A stretch of 64,000 nt of DNA from Candidatus Thiodictyon syntrophicum. Lineage in GTDB: Bacteria; Pseudomonadota; Gammaproteobacteria; Chromatiales; Chromatiaceae. Below are positions 17,241-26,727 of the stretch, in pieces. The position numbers and the translations under genes were made by a program. The stretch's first letter is position 1, and each line of letters starts with the position of its first letter. The stretch covers positions 1,331,501 to 1,395,500 of the forward strand of contig NZ_CP020370.1 of assembly GCF_002813775.1 (NCBI RefSeq). The letters are read 5' to 3'. The notes below the pieces were generated by a model. It did no database searches, was not told the DNA's origin, and saw only the letters and a program-made list of their open reading frames with translations.

Positions 17241-19331
17241 ATGAGCGACCCCCGCGAGATCCTGATCACCAGTGCGCTGCCCTACGCCAACGGCCCCATC
17301 CACATCGGCCACCTGGTGGAGTACATCCAGACCGACATCTGGGCGCGCTTCCAGCGCATGCGCGGGCACCGGTGCTGGTATGTGTGCGCGGACGACGCCC
17401 ACGGCACCCCCATCATGCTCAAGGCGCGCCAGGAGGGCATCAGCCCGGAGGCCCTGATCGCGCGGGTCAGCGCCGAGCACCAGGCGGACTTCGCCGCCTT
17501 CCGGGTCGCCTTCGACAACTATCACTCCACCCACAGCGATGAGAACCGCCACTACGCGAGCCTCATCTACGAGCGCAACCGCGACGCCGGCCACATCGCC
17601 CGGCGCACCATCACCCAGGCCTATGACCCGGTCGAGCAGATGTTCCTGCCGGACCGCTTCATCAAGGGCGAGTGCCCCAAGTGCGGTGCGCCGGACCAGT
17701 ACGGCGACAACTGCGAGGTGTGCGGGGCGAGCTACTCGCCCAACGAGTTGAAGAACCCGCGCTCGGCGGTCTCCGGGGCGGTGCCGGAGCAGCGCGAGTC
17801 CGACCACTACTTCTTCAAGCTCGCCGACTTCGACGAAATGCTGAAGGCCTGGACGGGCGGCGGCAGCCTCCAGAAGGAGGTCGCCAACAAGCTCGGTGAG
17901 TGGTTCGCGTCCGGGCTCCAGGAGTGGGACATCTCGCGCGACGCGCCCTATTTCGGCTTCGAGATCCCGGACCACCCGGGCAAGTTCTTCTATGTCTGGC
18001 TCGACGCCCCGATCGGCTACATGGCGAGCTTCCAGAACCTCTGCGACAGCCCCAAGGGGCAGGCGGCCGGGCTCGACTTCGACCGCTTCTGGTCCCGGGA
18101 CTCCAAGGCCGAGCTGTACCACTTCATCGGCAAGGACATCATCTATTTCCACGCCCTGTTCTGGCCGGCGATGCTCCACGGGGCGGGCTTTCGGGTCCCC
18201 AGTGCCATCTTCGCCCACGGCTTTCTCACCGTGGACGGCAGCAAGATGTCGAAGTCCCGCGGCACCTTCATCAAGGCGCGGACCTACCTGGACCATCTCA
18301 ACCCCGAGTACCTGCGCTATTATTTCGCCGCCAAGCTCGGCAGCGGGGTGGACGACATCGATCTGAGCCTGGAGGACTTCGCGTTCCGGGTGAACGCGGA
18401 CCTGGTGGGCAAGGTGGTCAATATCGCAAGCCGCAGCGCCGGCTTCATCACCAAGCGTTTCGCCGGGCGCCTGTCCGCGGCCCTGCCCGCCCCCGCCCTG
18501 TTCGCCGAGTTCGTCGCCGCCGGCGGCTCCATCGCCGAGGCCTACGAGCGGCGCGAGTACAGCCGCGCCGTGCGCGAGATCATGGCCCTGGCCGACCGGG
18601 CCAACCAGTACATCGACGAGCAGGCCCCCTGGGTGGCGGCCAAACAGCCGGGGCGCGAGACCGAACTCCAGGACATCTGCACCCAGGGGCTCAATCTCTT
18701 CCGCCTCCTGATCGGCTGGCTCAAGCCCATCCTGCCCGGGACCGCGGCCGACTCCGAGGCCTTCCTGCAAGTTCCGCCGCTGACCTGGGCGGACCTGGAC
18801 CGGCCGCTCCTGGACCATCAGATCGCCCCCTTCAAACCGCTGATGACCCGGGTGGAGCCGGCCCAGGTCGCGGCGCTCCTGGAGGCCTCCAAGGAAGACC
18901 TGACGGGCGACGGGGCGTCGCGCCCCGGCGCCAGCGCGGACCAGAGCGTACCCGCCATCGACACGGCCACTCCCGCCACCCACCTGGCCCGCGACCCCCT
19001 GGCCCCGACCATCGACTTCGACACCTTCGCCAAGGTCGACCTGCGGGTGGCGCGCATCGTCGCCGCGGAGCGGGTGGAGGGGGCGGACAAGCTCCTGGCG
19101 CTCACGCTCGACCTGGGCGGGGAGACCCGCCAGGTCTTCGCCGGCATCCGGGCCGCCTATGACCCGGCTGCCCTCGTGGGGCGCCTCACCGTCATGGTCG
19201 CCAACCTGGCCCCGCGCAAGATGCGCTTCGGCGTCTCCGAGGGCATGGTCCTGGCGGCCGGACCGGGCGGGGCGGATATCTTTATCCTGACGCCCGATGA
19301 CGGGGCCGAACCGGGGATGAAGGTCAAATAG
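17241..19331 (+). CDS. metG: Methionine-tRNA ligase
   Basis: A 696-residue class I aminoacyl-tRNA synthetase charging tRNA-Met. The HIGH-type motif is [11 protein letters not shown] at residues 14-24 and the KMSKS loop at 335-339 ([12 protein letters not shown]). The connective peptide carries the zinc knuckle [18 protein letters not shown]. After the anticodon-binding helical domain comes a C-terminal tRNA-binding (EMAP/Trbp111-like) dimerisation domain from about residue 590 ([25 protein letters not shown]). Length matches the E. coli-type MetG. GAGAG sits 8 bases before the ATG. The stop codon is followed immediately by a repeat that recurs at 24452-24533. Confidence 0.98.
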   Translation: MSDPREILITSALPYANGPIHIGHLVEYIQTDIWARFQRMRGHRCWYVCADDAHGTPIMLKARQEGISPEALIARVSAEHQADFAAFRVAFDNYHSTHSDENRHYASLIYERNRDAGHIARRTITQAYDPVEQMFLPDRFIKGECPKCGAPDQYGDNCEVCGASYSPNELKNPRSAVSGAVPEQRESDHYFFKLADFDEMLKAWTGGGSLQKEVANKLGEWFASGLQEWDISRDAPYFGFEIPDHPGKFFYVWLDAPIGYMASFQNLCDSPKGQAAGLDFDRFWSRDSKAELYHFIGKDIIYFHALFWPAMLHGAGFRVPSAIFAHGFLTVDGSKMSKSRGTFIKARTYLDHLNPEYLRYYFAAKLGSGVDDIDLSLEDFAFRVNADLVGKVVNIASRSAGFITKRFAGRLSAALPAPALFAEFVAAGGSIAEAYERREYSRAVREIMALADRANQYIDEQAPWVAAKQPGRETELQDICTQGLNLFRLLIGWLKPILPGTAADSEAFLQVPPLTWADLDRPLLDHQIAPFKPLMTRVEPAQVAALLEASKEDLTGDGASRPGASADQSVPAIDTATPATHLARDPLAPTIDFDTFAKVDLRVARIVAAERVEGADKLLALTLDLGGETRQVFAGIRAAYDPAALVGRLTVMVANLAPRKMRFGVSEGMVLAAGPGGADIFILTPDDGAEPGMKVK

Positions 19332-19406
19332 CGCGGCGAAACCCATCGCTCGCGCCGTGCGCCGCGAGGTGGCTGAACCGCCGTGGCCGCGGTTATGATC
19401 AAGGCC
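19332..19406. repeat. Repeat ending in ATGATCAAGGCC, copy 1
   Basis: About 75 bases (GCGAAACCCATCG... to GGTTATGATCAAGGCC) nearly identical to 24452-24533, starting right after the metG stop. The ATGATCAAGGCC end is the same as the right end of the mobile-looking elements at 27590-27767 and 53492-53635, so this may be a one-ended or decayed relative. Confidence 0.7.
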
Positions 19407-19497
19407 AGTCCTATAGGGTTGGATAAGGCGCGCGGCACGGCACCTGGGACGGGCACGACGTCGGACCGCGCCGCATCCATCGACCCCGGGCCGGGGG

Positions 19498-19668
19498 TCA
19501 CTGCCGTTAAGTTAAGCCGCGACGGCTACTGGGAGCGCCGCACCCCAGTGCGGCGCGGTCTCTGCTCAAGCCGCACCGCCGCGGTTATCTGCGAGATCGC
19601 GCCGCACTGGGGTGCGGCGCTCCCAGGCCGGGCCGGACTGGAAGTGAGGCTTAACTTAACGGCAGTGA
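19498..19668. mobile_element. MITE-like element with 21-bp inverted termini and 10-bp target duplication
   Basis: Termini TCACTGCCGTTAAGTTAAG(CC) at 19498-19518 and their exact complement at 19648-19668. The flanks carry the same 10 bases, GGGCCGGGGG, at 19488-19497 and 19669-19678, as expected for a target-site duplication. Inside are two GC-rich arms (GGGAGCGCCGCACCCCAGTG and its complement) forming a large palindrome. It has no coding capacity for a transposase. Related copies are at 35151-35305 and 63266-63433, and the core alone recurs within 27590-27767. Confidence 0.85.
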
Positions 19669-19762
19669 GGGCCGGGGGTGGATGCGCTACGCTTACCCAC
19701 CCTACGCACTTAAAATCCCGGGATCGGGATAAATCCCCATACGCCTTAAGGACCGGACCGCC

Positions 19763-21856
19763 ATGCCCCAGGTCTTTCTCTCCCACAGCAGCGCGGACGA
19801 TGCCCTGGTCCGCCGGCTGCAACAGGCGCTCGCCGACCTGGGCGAGGACCTCTGGATCGACTCGCGTGAACTGCGCGGCGGCGACCCGTTGTGGCCCGCC
19901 ATCCAACAGGCGATCGAGTCCGCCGCCGCCTTCGCCGTGCTGGTGAGCCCGGACGCGCTCCAGTCGCGCTGGGTCGGCAAGGAATTGCGCCATGCCCTGG
20001 ACGTCCAGTCGCGACGCGGCCGCGCGGGCTATCCGGTCATCCCCCTCACGATCGATGACACGCGGCTCGGGGTCCTCGAAGGCTATTTCGAGGACGAGCC
20101 CGCCTACATCCCCATCAGCAGCGCACCCGACGGCCTCGACGCGGCACTCGACGCCATCCTGACCGCGCTCGGCCGGCGCCTGCCGTCCGACCGGGCACCG
20201 ACCGCGCAGCCGGCACCCGAGCCGGTCGGAGAACTGGTCCTGGAACTCACCGATCTGCGCTTCGATGACATCGGCGCGGGGGTGCGCCGCCCCTCGGCCC
20301 GCGCCCGGCTGGTCCACGAACCGGGACCCGGTCCACAGGGGGCCGGGCGGCGCGAGGTCGCGAGCGCGCGCAGTTGGCGTCTCACCGCGCCCATCGGACC
20401 CATCGAGGCCGATGACATCCGCTGGTACCTGGAGAAATATGCCGTCTGGCCCGGCACCCAGTTCCGCGACCGCGCCCGGCGGATGGAGGAGGGCCTCATA
20501 CGCTGGGGCCAGGACCTCCACCGCGCCGCCCTGCCCCCGGAGCACACCGCCAACGTCATGCAGTCCTGGTCACGCATCGCCGACGGGGCCGGCCGGCGCT
20601 GCTCGATCCTGGTGGACGCGGAGGCCACGCTCGAGGCCGGGGCCGCGGAGGACCAGGTCCGCACCGCCCGCGAGGCCGCCACCGCGCTGCTGGGGCTCCC
20701 CTGGGAACTGCTGCACGACGGCACCGGCTTCCTCTTCCAGGGCGGCAAGCCGGTGCGGGTGCGCCGGCGCCTGCCCAACACCCGGGTGCTGGACCTGCCG
20801 CTCCTCAGCCCCCCGATCCGCTGCCTGCTGGTCAGCCCCCGGCCCGAGGACGACGCCTGCGGCTACATCGACCACCGGGTGAGCGCGCTCGCACTGGTCG
20901 AGGCGATGGAGGGGTTGGGGGGACTGGTGGAATTGACGATCCTGAGTCCGGCGACCTTGCCGGCACTGAGCGAGGTACTGACTCGCGCGCAAGATGCGCG
21001 CGCCCCTTTTCACATCGTCCACTTCGACGGGCACGGGGTCTACGACCGCCAGGCCGGGCTCGGCGGGCTCTGCTTCGAGGACCCGGCCGATAGCGACCGG
21101 TTGGACGGCCGTCGCCACCAGACCGTCTACACCGACACCCTCGGGCCGCTGCTGCGCGACCACCGCATCCCGCTGGTCTTCCTCGAGGCCTGCCAGAGCG
21201 CCCAGGCCGAGCAGGCGTCGGAGTCGGTCGCCTCGGAACTGCTGAAGGTCGGAGTCGCCTCGGTGGTGGCGATGAGCCACTCGGTCCTGGTCGAGACCGC
21301 CCGGCGCTTCGTCGCCGCCTTCTATGAGTCCCTGGCCGCCGGCCGGCGCATCGGTCAGGCGATGCTCTCCGGCCAGCGCGCCTTGGGCGACGACGACTTC
21401 CGCGGCCGGGTCTTCGGTGCCGGCGAACTGCGGCTCAAGGACTGGTTCGTCCCCGTCCTCTACCAGGAGCGCGAGGACCCCGCGCTCTTCACCCGCACCC
21501 CGGCCCCGAGCACCCGGGAGGGCCTTCAGGAGCGGCTCCAGCGCCGGCTCGGCGACCTCCCCGCGGAGCCGCCGACCGGCTTCATCGGGCGCAGCCGCGA
21601 ACTCCTGGCCCTGGAGCGGCAGCCGCGCCCGGCCCACCGCGGCCTGCCGCGCGAGCGGCGTTGGGCGCTGATGACTTCGCCACCAGTGTCCGTACCTCAC
21701 CGCATCCTACGGCCCAATCGCACCCCAGGCCCTATGGACGAAGAGAAGAATCAGGGGGAAAGCGTCCTGGCCACGCGGAAGCCGAGAAAGGGCCAATCGT
21801 CGTCGTTCGGCCTACGAGCACGGCTGGCCGAGCGCAGATCATGTGAATCGTTGTGA
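19763..21856 (+). pseudogene. TIR-CHAT protein, truncated at its NTPase domain
   Basis: The N-terminus is a TIR domain (VFLSHSSADD, LWIDSRELRGGD, and the conserved SRWVGKEL with the Glu used by NAD-cleaving TIRs), about residues 1-135. A CHAT caspase-like protease domain follows, with His424 in HFDGHG and Cys477 in LEACQSA. At residue 607 the sequence begins FIGRSRELLALER, the usual entry into an NB-ARC/AAA NTPase, but this breaks off at about 21625 and the remaining 75 residues are unrelated. The last 106 bases overlap the opposite-strand FGE gene, so the tail is not genuine. A matching C-terminal remnant lies at 24038-24415. Intact relatives are large TIR/CHAT-NTPase-TPR signalling or defence proteins. 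A shortened TIR-CHAT product could still be made. Confidence 0.75.
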
Positions 21857-22980
21857 AAGGCCCCGCCGCGCATCACGTTGGGACGGTGATGTTTTTCAAC
21901 CCATGCACTACCGTCCGTAGGAGCTCCCCTGTAGTCCGCATTCCAATCGTCCTCGCAATATTCCCAAATATTGCCGTGCATCTCATGCAGACCCCAGGGG
22001 TTCGCTGGCAGGCTGCCCACTGGCACCGTAAGCTGGCCCCCCCCAACAACCTCGTGCCATCTACCGTAGTTGGCTTGGGCGGTGGAGATCGTCGATCCGA
22101 AATGGAAGGCAGTGGCGGTCCCCGCACGGCAGGCGTATTCCCACTCCGCCTCGCTCGGCAGGCGATAGGTCTGACCGGTCTGCCCCGACAGCCACTGACA
22201 ATAGGCCACTGCGCCCTCTATCAAAACGTTGGCAAATGGTTGACGCCCTCGCTCCCGACAAAAAACGTTCGCCTTGCCCCAACCCATCGCCGCACAGCGG
22301 GCGTCGTAGTCATCGAAGGTCACGGCATAGCGCCCCAGGGCGAAAGGCCGAGCGATGGTGACGCGGTGCTGTGGTCCCTCGTTGTAGTGCCGACCCTCCT
22401 CGCCCTCGGGCGAACCCATGAGGTAGCTACCTGCGGGGACGACGACCATCTCCGGCCCGTGGCTGATGATCTCTCCCTTGCCCAGCAGGCCGGGCAATCC
22501 GCCCGCCTTGACTTTAACCGGGGTCTGCAATGGATCGCGAAAGACCACCGCCAACCCAAGCGACCGGGCGGCATCCCGCTGGAGTGCCTGCACCCGGTCC
22601 GCCGACCAGCCGTGGATGTCGGGAACCTCCGGGGCGGTGGCCGGGCTCTCGCGTCGGGTCGCGGGCGAAAGGCCATCGTCCACCCCCAGCACCAGCGCCC
22701 AGGTCTCCACGGCCCAGCGCGCAGGCTCCGGGGCCAGGCCGAGGTCGTCTTCCAGCCGCCGGGTCAGCCGGTCGATCTGGAGCGACGGGGGCGCCTGGCG
22801 CGCGCTCAGTAAGTCCTTCGCCACGCCCTGCCGCAGGGCGCCGATTAGGACGTTGATCTCGCGCTTGTGCGCAGCGCATTGGTCGTTCAGCAGCGCTTCG
22901 CATCGCGCAGGATCCTCGGTCAGACTACAGCCGTAGCGGCGGATCAGATCACGCAGGTCGTCGCGGACTTTGGCGTCCAT
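21751..22980 (-). CDS. FGE-sulfatase (SUMF1/EgtB/PvdO) domain protein with effector-type N-terminal domain
   Basis: A 409-residue protein. Residues 1-100 form a helical domain (LRDLIRRYGCSLTEDPARCEALLND..., ending RWAVETWALVLG) that is common in front of FGE and other domains in bacterial signalling proteins. Residues 175-409 are the formylglycine-generating-enzyme fold: EMVVVPAGSYLMGS, HRVTIARPFALGRYAVTFDDY, YRLPSEAEWEYACRAGTATAFHFG, NPWGLHEMHGNIWEYCEDD and RGGAFHNDSHDLRSASR...GFRVAR. Catalytic competence is uncertain, as most such proteins are not sulfatase activators. GGGAG precedes the ATG. It lies reversed between the two pieces of the broken TIR-CHAT gene. Confidence 0.9.
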   Translation of the reverse strand: MDAKVRDDLRDLIRRYGCSLTEDPARCEALLNDQCAAHKREINVLIGALRQGVAKDLLSARQAPPSLQIDRLTRRLEDDLGLAPEPARWAVETWALVLGVDDGLSPATRRESPATAPEVPDIHGWSADRVQALQRDAARSLGLAVVFRDPLQTPVKVKAGGLPGLLGKGEIISHGPEMVVVPAGSYLMGSPEGEEGRHYNEGPQHRVTIARPFALGRYAVTFDDYDARCAAMGWGKANVFCRERGRQPFANVLIEGAVAYCQWLSGQTGQTYRLPSEAEWEYACRAGTATAFHFGSTISTAQANYGRWHEVVGGGQLTVPVGSLPANPWGLHEMHGNIWEYCEDDWNADYRGAPTDGSAWVEKHHRPNVMRGGAFHNDSHDLRSASRARRPNDDDWPFLGFRVARTLSP

Positions 22981-23070
22981 GGGGGCTCTCCCGTGGGGGT
23001 GTCGGTCTCAGGTTCCACCCATTGTAACCAGACGCGATAGCGGAACCGCCGCACGCTCCGCCCCACCGCG

Positions 23071-23502
23071 CTATGCCGCCGCTTGGACCTCGACGGCCAA
23101 GCGCCGACCCACGGCAGCCAAGGCCCGCTCCAACGCCGTAGCCTTGCTCCCGTGGCGGGGGTCGAGCAGCCGTCGTGCCTCCTTCTCATGGACGCCTAAG
23201 CGCCGTGCCAGCTCGCTGGTACCGATGCCCGCTTCTCGCACTGCCAAGTACAGCGCCGCTTTGAGCGCGGTGGCGATGGGCACCGCCACCGTCTCCTCAC
23301 CGGCCCGTGGCGAGGATGGCAACGCAATCTCCGCACGGTCATCAATGCGTGCGGCAACGGCCTCTTCCAGACAATCGGCCGCCTCTTCCAGCGCTTGGTC
23401 GCGGGTCTCGCCCTGGGTGATGGCTTCCGGCCAATCGGGAAAGGTCACCACAAACCCGCCATCGGGGTCCGGGGTCAAGGTTACTGGATAAACGAAATTC
23501 AT
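23071..23502 (-). CDS. hicB: HicB family antitoxin
   Basis: A 143-residue antitoxin with an N-terminal HicB fold (YPVTLTPDPDGGFVVTFPDWPEAITQGETRDQALEEA) and a C-terminal helix-turn-helix (GIGTSELARRLGVHEKEARRLLDP) that should bind the operon promoter. HicB neutralises HicA and represses the pair. It starts 12 bases after the hicA stop on the same strand, the usual hicA-hicB order. The pair sits in the accessory island between the two halves of the broken TIR-CHAT gene. Confidence 0.92.
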   Translation of the reverse strand: MNFVYPVTLTPDPDGGFVVTFPDWPEAITQGETRDQALEEAADCLEEAVAARIDDRAEIALPSSPRAGEETVAVPIATALKAALYLAVREAGIGTSELARRLGVHEKEARRLLDPRHGSKATALERALAAVGRRLAVEVQAAA

Positions 23503-23514
23503 CGGGGCGTCTCT

Positions 23515-23727
23515 CTAGAGATCGGTCAGCGTCAGGCCAAGCTGCTTGAGCATCGCATGGAGGGTGCCGGTCTTCAGCTCGTCCTTCGGATTGCGCACGA
23601 TGGTGAGGGTCGTCCCCAGGTACAGGGTGACATGACTGCCCTTGCCACGTTTGTGGTCCACGCGGCAGGCCAAGTCGTGCGCCTTGGCGTAGCGTTGCAT
23701 GCGATGGATAAACTCGGAACCGGTCAT
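23515..23727 (-). CDS. hicA: HicA family mRNA-interferase toxin
   Basis: A 70-residue toxin with the double-stranded-RNA-binding-like HicA fold: SGSEFI-like start (MTGSEFIHRMQRYA), the catalytic histidine in GKGSHVTLYLG, and LKTGTLHAMLKQLGLTL at the end, where GTL..ILKQ is the family signature. HicA cleaves mRNA during growth arrest when free of HicB. The ATG at 23727 is preferred over an upstream start at 23763 because the family begins here. Confidence 0.92.
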   Translation of the reverse strand: MTGSEFIHRMQRYAKAHDLACRVDHKRGKGSHVTLYLGTTLTIVRNPKDELKTGTLHAMLKQLGLTLTDL

Positions 23728-24037
23728 GCACCGCAGTATCGGACAATTCTGTCCGGGCGCCAAGCCTCTCGGAACTTTAGGTGCCGACTCAGAGGCTCTT
23801 GGTCACGATCCCGGGCAGGTCACTCGCGCCCCGGGTCTTCGAGCCAGCCGATGCGTTCCGCGCTGCCGGCCGCGACCGGCGCGACGGCGACTGCGAGCCG
23901 GACGGTGCATTCGCCCCTTCCGTAACCGTTTGAATCTAATCGCGGCTCCACCATGCACGCTGGTCCCAAAAACCTTCGGGACGGGGTTGCAAACCCCGTC
24001 CCGCCCATTTGGCGTTAAGCTATCCCCGCGCCCAGGG

Positions 24038-24415
24038 ACGACTTGGTCCATCCTCGCCAACATCGAGAGCGCCGCCGCCAACCCCGCCGCCGCCGCGGCC
24101 CGGACCCGGGCGCGCGCGGCCTTCATCGACTACCGGCGCGACGGCGGCGAGAACCACTCCCCGGCCGGCCGGCTCGCGCTCGCCGTGACCGAAGGCTTAA
24201 GCGCCAGCGACCCGGCCGCCGCCCGGTCGCTGCTGCGACAGGTCGCCGCCGCCCCCAACTGGCAGACCGACGAGGCCCGCCCCTTCATCCAGTCCCTGGA
24301 CGCCATCGCCGCCGGCAGCCGCGACCCCGCGCTCGCCGACACCCCCGGCCTGACCTACGACCTGGCCGCCGAGGTCCTGCTCCTGCTCGGGACCCTGGCC
24401 GCCGCCGACACTTGA
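24038..24415 (+). pseudogene. C-terminal remnant of a CHAT/NTPase-TPR type protein
   Basis: From about 24038 to the stop at 24413-24415 the frame reads 125 residues of helical, TPR-like sequence: ARAAFIDYRRDGGENHSPAGRLALAVTEGL, LLRQVAAAPNW, FIQSLDAIAAGSRDPALAD and a final LTYDLAAEVLLLLGTLA. This matches the usual closing segment of TIR/CHAT-NTPase-TPR proteins. The frame before it is not coding-like, and no start codon is suitable. It is most simply the tail of the protein whose head is at 19763-21625, separated by about 2.4 kb holding the FGE and hicAB genes. The assignment rests on recalled family style and needs a search. Confidence 0.55.
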
Positions 24416-24451
24416 GCCCACCCCGGCCCCCGACGCTTCAGCCGCAGGATG

Positions 24452-24533
24452 GGTAGAGCGCAGCGAAACCCATCGCTTGCGCCGTACGCCGCGAGGTGGC
24501 TGAACCGCCGTGGCCGCGGTTATGATCAAGGCC
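24452..24533. repeat. Repeat ending in ATGATCAAGGCC, copy 2
   Basis: Nearly identical to 19332-19406 over about 75 bases. It is preceded by a GATGGGTAGAGCGCAGCGAAACCCATC hairpin module, which also occurs near 27858-27885 and 34327-34355. Confidence 0.7.
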
Positions 24534-24571
24534 GCACAGGGTCTCGACCAGCGGTCCGGCCGGCGGCGCCC

Positions 24572-24626
24572 GGTCCGCACAGCGGACCCTACGGGTACCG
24601 CGCCCGTAGGGTCCGCTGTGCGGACC
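24572..24626. repeat. Perfect 24-bp hairpin of the GTCCGC repeat type
   Basis: Arms at 24572-24595 and 24603-24626 (GGTCCGCACAGCGGACCC... and complement) around a 7-base loop. The same hairpin is the core of the element at 53492-53635. No gene lies in 24416-24724. Confidence 0.85.
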
Positions 24627-24724
24627 AGCGACCTCTGGCGCGCGGGGATCCTGACGTGCGATGATTTGGGTTGAGCGAAGCGATGCCAAGCCGATCGGCC
24701 AACCGATAGCGGAGCAACAGCGCA

Positions 24725-25381
24725 GTGTCCATTCGAGCAAGTGTGGCGAGGTTCACCCTGACCCTGCTGGTGTCGGCCCTGCCGACCGTCCAGGCCGCCG
24801 GCATCTACCGGTGCACCCAGGCCGACGGCAGTATCACCTTGTCGGACCTTGCCTGTCCGGCGGATACGCTGACCCGTGAGTATCAGGGGGAGGCCACGGG
24901 TTCACGCGGATCGAAGGCCCCTGCCCACGACCCCTACTCGATCATGGAACAGGTGCGGGGGATCGAAAAGAGAGAAAAGGCCGCGCGCAAGGCGGCGGCC
25001 AGGGAGCGCAAGGAGCGCGACCAGGAGGCCCGCGCCGCGCGCTCGAGACAACCTTCGCAACGGGTACTGACGTATCAGCAGGCCAGGCAACAGGCCTTGG
25101 ATGCAACCGGCTACCAGGATTATGAAACGCTGTCACAGGCCCAGCGCGACCGGGTGCAGGAGGAGATGGCGAAATACCGCCATGGCCCGCCGAAAGCCGA
25201 GGCGAAACGGGCAAACGCCAGTGGCAAGCGACGCACGAGCCGGGCCGCCAAAGGGGGCACCGGCGAGGGTTGCCCTCCGGCCGGCAAGGGTGATGGCAGC
25301 GGAAACCTGAGTTCCTGTGCGCCCGCCGGCCATGGCAAGAGCGCTACGACCAACGGCGAGGTGGTCTCCGGTCGCTGGTGA
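24725..25381 (+). CDS. Secreted DUF4124 domain protein
   Basis: A 218-residue protein with a signal peptide (TLTLLVSALPTVQAA) followed at once by the DUF4124 motif GIYRCTQADGSITLSDLACP, a short beta domain common in gammaproteobacterial envelope proteins. The rest is highly charged: a helical, coiled-coil-prone segment rich in Arg, Lys, Glu and Ala (EKREKAARKAAARERKERD) and a Gly/Ser/Lys-rich tail with two cysteines. GTG at 24725 is the start, with GGAG about 12 bases upstream. Function is unknown; DUF4124 is also found at the N-terminus of the protease at 45631-46707. Confidence 0.8.
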   Translation: MSIRASVARFTLTLLVSALPTVQAAGIYRCTQADGSITLSDLACPADTLTREYQGEATGSRGSKAPAHDPYSIMEQVRGIEKREKAARKAAARERKERDQEARAARSRQPSQRVLTYQQARQQALDATGYQDYETLSQAQRDRVQEEMAKYRHGPPKAEAKRANASGKRRTSRAAKGGTGEGCPPAGKGDGSGNLSSCAPAGHGKSATTNGEVVSGRW

Positions 25382-25674
25382 TGGGCAGCGGTGGCGCGGG
25401 CCTCGATCATGGTCGCGGCGGTCCCGTGAAAGTCGCGCAGCGACGCCGTGGGAGCGGCTTCAGCCGCGACGAGGTCTCGCAAGGTGCCGCAGTGTCGCGG
25501 GTTGCTGCGACCTCGCGGCGCGGACGCAGGCCGCTCCCACAAGGAACTTTCATGTTCCCGGGGTGACGGACCAGCCCTCATGGCCGTTCGCCGGTCGACA
25601 TCGCGCAGTTGTCGGCGATAATGCCCGCCAACTCATCACCGTGCCCCGAGGACGCGGCCGTTGCGCCGGCAGTC
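25382..25674. repeat. Intergenic region with GTGGGAGCGGC-type palindrome
   Basis: No gene is seen. At 25448-25547 the units GTGGGAGCGGCTTCAGCCGCG and CGCAGGCCGCTCCCAC face each other with GACGAGGTCTCGCAA / GCGACCTCGCGG between, a common type of bacterial palindromic intergenic repeat. At 25399-25420 a degenerate GGCCTCGATCATGG may be a decayed end of the GGCCTTGATCAT element family. Confidence 0.5.
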
Positions 25675-26727
25675 ATGAAGATCCTGTTCGTGTTGCACAG
25701 TCACTCCTACGGGGGGGCGGAGATGCACCTGTCGGAGTTGGCGTGCGGCCTGACTGCCCACGGGCACTCGGTCGCCTTTGCCGGGCCGGGGGATTCGTGG
25801 CTGGCGCAGCGCTTCCGGGCGGCCGGACTCGCCTGTTACCACTTGCCTATGCACGGGTTTTTCGACGCCTGGTCGCTGGTCATGCTGGCGCGCGCGGCCC
25901 GGCGCTGGGGGGCCGAACTGATCCACGGCCATCTCACCCGCGGTGCCTTCTATGCCGGCCTGGGCGGGCGCCTCGCCGGGGTCCCGGTGGTGGCCACGGC
26001 CCATTCCACCAATGCCGGCAAGCATTTCGGCCGTGCGGACCGGATCATCGCGGTGAGTGCCGCGGTGGCGGAATTTCTGGTGGCGCAGGGCTATGACCCG
26101 CGGCGGATCAGCGTGGTCCACCATGGGGTGGCCGATCCGCTGCGCCTGCCGCCGCATCCGGTCTTGCGGGCCGCCCTGGGGCTGCCCGCCGGGACCGTCC
26201 TGTGCGGTATCGTGGCCCGGCTGGTGCGCGCCAAGGGGCAGGACCTGGCCATTGATGCGCTCGCCGACTGTCCGGACCTGGTTCACCTGGTCCTGATCGG
26301 GGACGACTCCACGCCCTGGGGTAAGGCGATGCGGGCGCGCGCGGCGGCCGTCGGGGTCGCGGACCGGGTACACTTTCTGGGCTTTCGCGATGCCGCACCC
26401 CAGTGGATGCGCGAACTGGACCTGGTGCTGGCGCCCTCGCGGCGCGAGGCCCTGTCGCTGACCCTGGCGGAGGCGGCGGCGGTTGGCCTGCCGGTCATCG
26501 CCGCTCGTGTCGGGGGCATCCCGGAGCTGGTCGCGGACGGTGAGACCGGGCTCCTGGTCCCGGCCGAGGACGCGGCGGCGCTCGCCGCCGCAATGGTCCG
26601 CCTGGCCGCCGACCCCCGGCTGCGCGGCCGTCTCGGGGCCCAGGGCCGGGCCCGCTATCTGAGTCACTTCTCGCTGGAGACCATGGTGGACGGGACCGAG
26701 GCGGTCTATCGACAGGTCTTGACATGA
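25675..26727 (+). CDS. Family 4 glycosyltransferase
   Basis: A 350-residue GT-B glycosyltransferase, starting with the N-terminal Rossmann motif MKILFVLHSHSYGGAEMHLSELACGL. The C-terminal domain has LCGIVARLVRAKGQDLAIDAL, VHFLGFRDAAPQWMRELDLVLAPSRREALSLTLAEAAAVGLPVIAARVGGIPELV, the donor-binding core of GT4 enzymes. The ATG at 25675 fits the domain start; an ATG at 25621 is possible but adds a non-conserved extension. Its stop overlaps the next start (ATGA). It forms a couple with the deacetylase behind it; a homologous couple lies in mirror orientation at 27946-29912. A role in envelope or capsule polysaccharide assembly is inferred. Confidence 0.9.
   Translation: MKILFVLHSHSYGGAEMHLSELACGLTAHGHSVAFAGPGDSWLAQRFRAAGLACYHLPMHGFFDAWSLVMLARAARRWGAELIHGHLTRGAFYAGLGGRLAGVPVVATAHSTNAGKHFGRADRIIAVSAAVAEFLVAQGYDPRRISVVHHGVADPLRLPPHPVLRAALGLPAGTVLCGIVARLVRAKGQDLAIDALADCPDLVHLVLIGDDSTPWGKAMRARAAAVGVADRVHFLGFRDAAPQWMRELDLVLAPSRREALSLTLAEAAAVGLPVIAARVGGIPELVADGETGLLVPAEDAAALAAAMVRLAADPRLRGRLGAQGRARYLSHFSLETMVDGTEAVYRQVLT

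Noticed and set aside
17226-19346. Long open frame antisense to metG (about 700 codons)
   Set aside because: It is the shadow of a real GC-rich gene; composition is Gly/Asp/Val-rich low-complexity and no domain is recognisable. The same holds for the frames at 60350-62236 (antisense dnaE) and 31106-32440.
21751-21870. FGE gene 3' end as variable repeat of a diversity-generating retroelement
   Set aside because: The GG-F-N...RSA-R...GFR pattern is common in all FGE folds. No reverse transcriptase gene and no near-identical template copy were found in the window.
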